Part shown: in pieces, positions 51,475 to 55,260 of the stretch
Numbering within the stretch: position 1 is the first letter of the stretch
Layout of the letters: each line of letters begins with the position of its first letter
Origin: JAWXBM01 sp034440115
Lineage (GTDB): Bacteria; Pseudomonadota; Gammaproteobacteria; Xanthomonadales; SZUA-36
Assembly: GCA_034440115.1 (NCBI GenBank)
Contig: JAWXBM010000127.1
Span: 1-55,260, forward strand
Direction of reading: 5' to 3'
Length of the DNA: 55,260 bases
Notes under the pieces: generated by a model
What the model saw: the letters and a program-made list of their open reading frames with translations, nothing else
What the model was told of the DNA's origin: nothing
Databases searched by the model: none
Translations under genes and position numbers: made by a program

Positions 51475-52236
51475 CTATTGATCCCCCTCATCGCCAGATC
51501 GACCAGACAGTCGTTTTTCTTTCTGCTGGCCCTCTGTCGGGGCTGCATTTCCGCCTGGGTTGAAACGGCGACTTTCATCTCCCTCCGGGTACCATTCTGG
51601 CGTGCTGTCATCGTCTTCCCAGTCATAGCGCCGCAACGGCACCCTGTCCCAGTTGCGTAACAGCAATGCCATCAACAAACCCACGAGCGCACCACTCAGA
51701 TGCAGTTCCCAGGACATATTAGGTCGAATGGGAAACACACCCCAAACCATGGTGCCGTAGAAAAAGCCGACCAACAGGGAAACTGAAACAGAGCGCATAT
51801 CGCGACGCAGCACACCGCTCAGAAACACAAACGCCAACAAGCCATATAACAGGCCACTGGCACCAAAATGCAGACTGGGCCGCCCTATAAACCATCCCAG
51901 CAAACCTGAGCCCAGCCAGATCGCTGGAATGACCAGTATGGAAGCGTTGGGGTAAAGGAACAGGCAGGCGGTGAGTCCGACCAACAAGGGGATGCTGTTG
52001 TTGAACAGGTGCTCAACACCTCCATGCAACAAAGGCGCTGTGAATATGCCCAGCAGCCCATCCACCGCTCCGGGACGCAACCCGTATTGCAGGAAGCTGA
52101 CCTCTGTGACGGCATCCAGCAACAAAATCATCCACAGCAGAGCCACGAATGCAGCAGAAATCCAGGCGGCCAGCCGCAAGTTGGCTGCGGCCTTTTTCGA
52201 GCTGGAATAGCGCGGGTCGGGTTGGTAAAAAGCCAT
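51475..52236 (-). CDS. rhomboid-family intramembrane serine protease
   Basis: 253 residues, about six membrane segments. Catalytic Ser in HFGASGLLYG and His in SWELHLSGALVG; FTAPLLHGGVEHLFNNS carries the usual HxxxxHxxxN-like oxyanion region. The C-terminal 50 residues are a polar, disordered tail. It starts 1 bp after the acyltransferase stop, reading the same way. Substrates are unknown. Confidence 0.88.
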   Translation of the reverse strand: MAFYQPDPRYSSSKKAAANLRLAAWISAAFVALLWMILLLDAVTEVSFLQYGLRPGAVDGLLGIFTAPLLHGGVEHLFNNSIPLLVGLTACLFLYPNASILVIPAIWLGSGLLGWFIGRPSLHFGASGLLYGLLAFVFLSGVLRRDMRSVSVSLLVGFFYGTMVWGVFPIRPNMSWELHLSGALVGLLMALLLRNWDRVPLRRYDWEDDDSTPEWYPEGDESRRFNPGGNAAPTEGQQKEKRLSGRSGDEGDQ

Positions 52237-52237
52237 C

Positions 52238-53002
52238 CTATCTGCTGGCTAATTCTTGAGGTAGCGCTGACGCGATGGCCAACTTTGCCTGCTGCATCAA
52301 TCGCTCAATATCACGGATTTCCATACCCGCGGTTTCTATGGGTGGATGGATGGTCATGGTGCCGCGACCCGGAAACAGGCGCAGGGTCCGGGCCGGCAGG
52401 ATGTCTCTGGTGCCACTGACCGTAACCGGCAAAATCGGCAGTTGTTGCTCAACAGCCAGGCGGAATGCGCCTTTCTTGAATGGCAACAAACGGCCATCAC
52501 TGCTGCGCGTGCCCTCGACAAAAAACAGGATGCCAACGCCATTACCCAGGCGTTGCAAGGCTTCCATCACGGCCGTTCGCGCGGCTCTTGGATTAGCACG
52601 ATCGACAAAGATGTGGCCGGCTTTCTCACAACCCAGCCCGAGCCCGGGAATCTTGCGCAGTTCCTTTTTAATCACCCATTTCAGATTCAACTTCAGCCAA
52701 CCGTAAACCAACAGGATGTCCCACAGGCTCTGATGATTGCACACCACCACATACGAACGATTTGGGTCGGCATTTTCACCACCATGAATGGTTACGGCCA
52801 TGGGCGTTAAGCGCCCGACTATACGCGCCCAAATTACCGGGAAAGTGCTGCCAGCAAAGCTGGCATTGATCAACACGGAGGCGATGATGGTCAGCAAGCT
52901 GAAGATCAGGGTTAGCGCAATCGCCACCGGTATGAACACCAACCAGGCGTAAGGCTGGTAGAGCCAAAACAACAACTTGTTCGGTGTGCCGGCAGGCTTC
53001 AT
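52238..53002 (-). CDS. plsC: 1-acyl-sn-glycerol-3-phosphate acyltransferase (PlsC family)
   Basis: Makes phosphatidic acid from lysophosphatidic acid. 254 residues: N-terminal helix (about 18-45), catalytic CNHQSLWD (HX4D, about 91-98), the acceptor-site block FVEGTRSSDGRLLPFKKGAF and LPILPVTVSGT. It is followed by the rhomboid gene in the same direction. Upstream is a REP-like element and the hsp20 terminator. Confidence 0.93.
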   Translation of the reverse strand: MKPAGTPNKLLFWLYQPYAWLVFIPVAIALTLIFSLLTIIASVLINASFAGSTFPVIWARIVGRLTPMAVTIHGGENADPNRSYVVVCNHQSLWDILLVYGWLKLNLKWVIKKELRKIPGLGLGCEKAGHIFVDRANPRAARTAVMEALQRLGNGVGILFFVEGTRSSDGRLLPFKKGAFRLAVEQQLPILPVTVSGTRDILPARTLRLFPGRGTMTIHPPIETAGMEIRDIERLMQQAKLAIASALPQELASR

Positions 53003-53090
53003 GGTGGTGTCGATCCATTGGGTGAGCAGAGCAAGTGGAGATTAGCCGCACAGCGCTGCGGGCGCAAATGTTGTAAGAGCGAGCGTTGCT

Positions 53091-53114
53091 GTAGGAGCGC
53101 GCTCTGCGCGCGAA
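53091..53114. repeat. REP-like element GTAGGAGCGCGCTCTGCGCGCGAA
   Basis: A 24-bp palindromic unit of the GTAGGAGCGxGC-xx-GCGCGCGAT class, like Pseudomonas REP sequences. A degraded copy (GTAAGAGCGAGCGTTGCT) lies just before it. Two further copies are at 54,722-54,794. Confidence 0.75.
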
Positions 53115-53134
53115 TCAAACATATCAGCAGCAAA

Positions 53135-53159
53135 GCCCCCTCCTGCAATGGGAGGGGGC
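53135..53159 (-). terminator. hairpin downstream of hsp20
   Basis: GCCCCCTCC and GGAGGGGGC, 9-bp perfect stem, 7-nt loop, 16 bp after the hsp20 stop in its reading direction. The following sequence (TTTGCTG) has only a short T-run, so it may be a weak terminator. Confidence 0.55.
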
Positions 53160-53174
53160 CCGTCAATAGGAAGA

Positions 53175-53669
53175 CTAAGCCGCCTTTTCCTGCTTTACTT
53201 GATCCTGGCTAACCTGCTTGCGGCTTTCGCCTTCAATCACAGTCTTGCCAGATTGGATCTCGATCTTCTTCGGCTTCATCACTTCGGGCAATTCGCGCTC
53301 CAACTCGATGTGTAACAAGCCGTTATTCAGTGCAGCTCCGGTTACCTTGACGTGATCCGCCAGGTTGAAACGCCGCTCGAACGAGCGGGTAGCAATGCCG
53401 CGATACAGAAAGTCGCCATTATCGGCATCCTCTGCTGCTTGCTCGCCATTAACCGTCAACTGGTTCAGTTCTGTGCTGATATTGAGTTCGCTTTCTGAGA
53501 ATCCTGCAACCGCCATGGTGATGCGGTAGCTGTTCTCGCCACGAGACTCGATGTTGTAAGGGGGGTACCCGCCAGCCTGCTCTGGCCTGTGGGCTGAATT
53601 GAGCATGGAAGCCAGCCGGTCAAAGCCGACGGAAGTGCGGAACAAGGGTGAAAAGTCAAATGTAGTCAT
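53175..53669 (-). CDS. small heat-shock protein (Hsp20/IbpA family)
   Basis: ATP-independent holdase chaperone. 164 residues: N-terminal FRTSVGFDRLASML and YPPYNIESRGENSYRITMAVAGF, the alpha-crystallin domain with the GLLHIELERELPE end of the core, RGIATRSFERRFNLADHV in the middle and a C-terminal KPKKIEI motif, typical of IbpA-type proteins. AGGAG lies 9 nt before the ATG. A TTGCT stands just upstream and could mask it (see findings). The promoter is unclear; TATAAA at about 53,713 could be a -10. Confidence 0.95.
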   Translation of the reverse strand: MTTFDFSPLFRTSVGFDRLASMLNSAHRPEQAGGYPPYNIESRGENSYRITMAVAGFSESELNISTELNQLTVNGEQAAEDADNGDFLYRGIATRSFERRFNLADHVKVTGAALNNGLLHIELERELPEVMKPKKIEIQSGKTVIEGESRKQVSQDQVKQEKAA

Positions 53670-53841
53670 TACCGTATTCTCCTGTGAAGCAATCGGTGTC
53701 TATCGATTTATAAGCCTCCGCCTTTTGGCCGGAAGCGCCTGTGACCCCTTGCGGCGGCCACGGGTAAAAAGATGGGGATGTGGATATTTATTTCAAGTGC
53801 GCTTTTTGTGATCGTCATGCCGGGCCTGAGTTTTTCCCCGC

Positions 53842-53915
53842 CATGCCGAGCTTGAGCTCCCCCCGTCATGCCGAGCTTGAGCTCCCCCCCGTCATGCCGG
53901 ACGCGATCCGGCATC
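53842..53915. repeat. short tandem repeat CATGCCGAGCTTGAGCTCCC-type
   Basis: Two identical 23-bp units (CATGCCGAGCTTGAGCTCCC plus CCC) at 53,842-53,864 and 53,868-53,890, period 26 bp, then a diverged unit beginning CATGCCGGACGCGATCCGG. The last resembles the GTCATGCCGGAC...CCGGCATCC palindrome found dispersed in many genomes. It lies in the 366-bp gap between hsp20 and greB (53,670-54,035), which has no gene. Confidence 0.75.
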
Positions 53916-53949
53916 CACGATTCACCGTGTGCTGGACCCCGGCTCGAAG

Positions 53950-54056
53950 GCCGGGGTGACGAATTAGCTGGGCTGGGGTGACGAATTAATTAGGCTGGGG
54001 TGTGACGAATTAGCTGGGCTGGGGTGACGAATTAATTAGGCTGGGGTGACGGAATA
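53950..54056. repeat. tandem GGCTGGGGTGACGAATTA repeats at the greB 3' end
   Basis: Five units of about 22 bp with alternating tails (GCTGG or ATTAG); one unit carries an extra TG. The last unit lies inside greB and supplies its final codons and TAA stop. Confidence 0.85.
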
Positions 54057-54545
54057 AGACACACCCATGACTTCCAATTCAACCCTGCCCTGCGGCAATT
54101 GCACCCGCACCACATCACCCGGTTGTCGGCCAAGCAAGGCTTTGGCCATAGGTGAATCCATCGAAATATAGCCCTTGGCAGCATCAGTCTCGTCAGGCCC
54201 TACGATGCGATAGGAATGCTGAGTACCTTGTTCATTGAGCAACTCTATTCGAGCGCCAAAGTAGATCTTGTTTCGATTACTGGGTGCCTGATCAACCACC
54301 TTCATCACCTCCAGGCGTTTGGTAATGTAACGAATGTTGCGATCGATTTCGCCCAATTGCTTTTTGCGGTAGATGTACTCGGCATTCTCAGAGCGATCCC
54401 CTTCGGCGGCCGCAGCAGATAGTGCAGGCACGACATCGTTGCGCCGCAAAGACCACAACTCAGCCAACTGCGTTTTCATGGCCAGTGCACCTTCAGCGGT
54501 GATATAGGGGCTGCTTTTTTCAGGTGGTGGTCGCCAACGGCCCAT
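54036..54545 (-). CDS. greB: transcript cleavage factor GreB
   Basis: Rescues backtracked RNA polymerase by stimulating transcript cleavage. 169 residues from the ATG at 54,545 (MGRWRPPPEKSSPYIT, the family start); a longer in-frame extension to 54,653 is not supported. The coiled-coil tip acidic pair lies in AAAEGDRSENAEYIYRK; the C-terminal domain has YRIVGPDETDAAKGYISMDSPMAKALLG. The last four residues and stop come from the tandem repeat. Confidence 0.96.
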   Translation of the reverse strand: MGRWRPPPEKSSPYITAEGALAMKTQLAELWSLRRNDVVPALSAAAAEGDRSENAEYIYRKKQLGEIDRNIRYITKRLEVMKVVDQAPSNRNKIYFGARIELLNEQGTQHSYRIVGPDETDAAKGYISMDSPMAKALLGRQPGDVVRVQLPQGRVELEVMGVSYSVTPA

Positions 54546-54721
54546 GTATTTTGACTCATTGCGGTAAAAGGAGCGGACCTTGCGGCCAAAGCCGATTCTA
54601 ACCCAACTCAGGGCACCTGCAGGCGGGTGCAATATTTTGTATAGTGCCGCCACTCAAATTTTTTAGAGGTTGACATGCGTTCCTAAAAAGCCACTAGTTA
54701 CTGGATTCCGGGTCCAAGCTT

Positions 54722-54794
54722 TGCATTTTGCAGGAGCGCGCCTTGCGCGCGATTGGACGTGCATTTTGTAGGAGCGCGCCTTGCGCGCGATTGG
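54722..54794. repeat. tandem pair of REP-like elements
   Basis: Two 35-bp copies (54,722-54,756 and 54,760-54,794), identical except one base: TGCATTTTG(C/T)AGGAGC followed by GCGCCTTGCGCGCGATTGG. GCGCG-CCTTG-CGCGC forms the hairpin. They lie in the greB/CDF divergent gap and share the core with 53,091-53,114. Pseudomonas-type REP sequences are of this form and are usually mobilised by RAYT transposases; none is in the window. Confidence 0.85.
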
Positions 54795-54876
54795 GTGGCA
54801 GCCTTCTACAAATAGTACTCCGCCGCCAATTCCTTCATAATGCACGCCGTCCCAGACAGCACACCCAGTGAGCCCC

Positions 54877-55260
54877 ATGTCGGCACCTGATTCGCTCAAA
54901 TCCATCCTGTTCGCCTTTTTTGCGAACCTGTCTATCGCCATAGCCAAGGGCTTCGCTGCCATTTACACCGGATCTGGCGCGATGCTGGCAGAAACCATTC
55001 ACTCCTTCGCAGATGCAGGCAATCAATTGCTGTTGATTCTGGGCTTGCGTCAAACCCGCCAAGACCCCACCGATGAGCACCCACTGGGCTTTGGTAAGAG
55101 CATCTATTTCTGGTCTTTTCTGGTGGCCGTGATCCTGTTCAGCATCGGTGGTATGTTTTCGCTGTACGAGGGAGTGCACAAATTAACCAATCCCACGCCC
55201 CTGACCTTTCCCTGGATCGCCATCGGCGTGCTGATTTTTGCCATCGTGGCTGAATCGATA
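54877..55260 (+). CDS. cation diffusion facilitator (CDF) transporter, 5' part
   Basis: Read to the window edge, 128 codons. It starts MSAPDSLKSILFAFFANL; the first helices hold the family metal site HSFADAGN (HSxxDAxN) and the DEHPLGFGK loop. Likely a Zn2+/Mn2+/Fe2+ exporter; the metal cannot be named without the C-terminal half. I chose the ATG at 54,877; no strong ribosome site is visible. Confidence 0.9.
   Translation, partial: MSAPDSLKSILFAFFANLSIAIAKGFAAIYTGSGAMLAETIHSFADAGNQLLLILGLRQTRQDPTDEHPLGFGKSIYFWSFLVAVILFSIGGMFSLYEGVHKLTNPTPLTFPWIAIGVLIFAIVAESI

Noticed and set aside
1..55260. CRISPR arrays or cas genes
   Set aside because: No regularly spaced repeats of 24-40 bp with unique spacers and no cas-like proteins were seen.

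Overview
The window looks like a chromosomal segment of a free-living, aerobic gammaproteobacterium, probably near the Pseudomonadales/Cellvibrionales. Several blocks keep a gene order familiar from Pseudomonas relatives: ftsK-lolA-crcB-serS beside trxB/aat, and lol-comEC-exbB-exbD-lpxK-kdsB. It also carries cbb3 oxidase, ygfZ divergent from the sdhE/ygfX side, and rne divergent from rluC. The genus cannot be read from the sequence alone.

Region 1 (1-9.6 kb, minus strand) is respiratory. A HiPIP gene lies upstream of ccoNOQP, followed by a small membrane protein and ccoG (cut by the window edge). Upstream of these is a complete succinate dehydrogenase operon, sdhAF4-sdhCDAB-sdhE-ygfX. The Sdh proteins look like the alphaproteobacterial/mitochondrial type, and both a DUF1674/SDHAF4 protein and SdhE are present. 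Region 2 (9.8-25.5 kb) starts with ygfZ on the plus strand and then runs on the minus strand: a methyltransferase, ispG, pgsA, uvrC, kdsB, lpxK, msbA, exbD, exbB, comEC, lolD, a single lolC/lolE-type gene, and rluC. Much of it builds and exports outer-membrane lipid A and lipoproteins. Region 3 (25.5-31.9 kb) holds rne behind a long leader, an orphan GacA/UvrY-like response regulator, and a SEC-C/TPR/O-GlcNAc-transferase-like protein.

Region 4 (32,055-40,218) is an 8.2-kb integrated element bounded by identical 18-bp direct repeats; the right copy overlaps the 3' end of a tRNA-Ser(UGA) gene. Its left half has a P4-type tyrosine integrase, a small excisionase/AlpA-like protein, a primase-polymerase and small unknown genes, which suggests a satellite-like element. 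Its right half holds a minus-strand array of three gene cassettes, each followed by a recognisable integron attC site, with no integron integrase in the window. The cassettes encode a DUF4062/TIR-like protein with a winged-helix-like C-terminus, a protein with a HEPN-type RNxxxH motif, and a two-helix membrane protein. An integron-type cassette cluster nested in a tRNA-targeting satellite-like island is the most interesting feature here.

Region 5 (40.3-55.3 kb) returns to core genes: yccA, serS, crcB, lolA and ftsK, then trxB, a COG3146 acyltransferase-like gene, aat, an EamA transporter, a START/GyrI-like protein, a rhomboid, plsC, a small heat-shock protein, greB and the start of a cation-diffusion-facilitator gene. 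REP-like palindromes and a tandem-repeat tract lie around hsp20 and greB.
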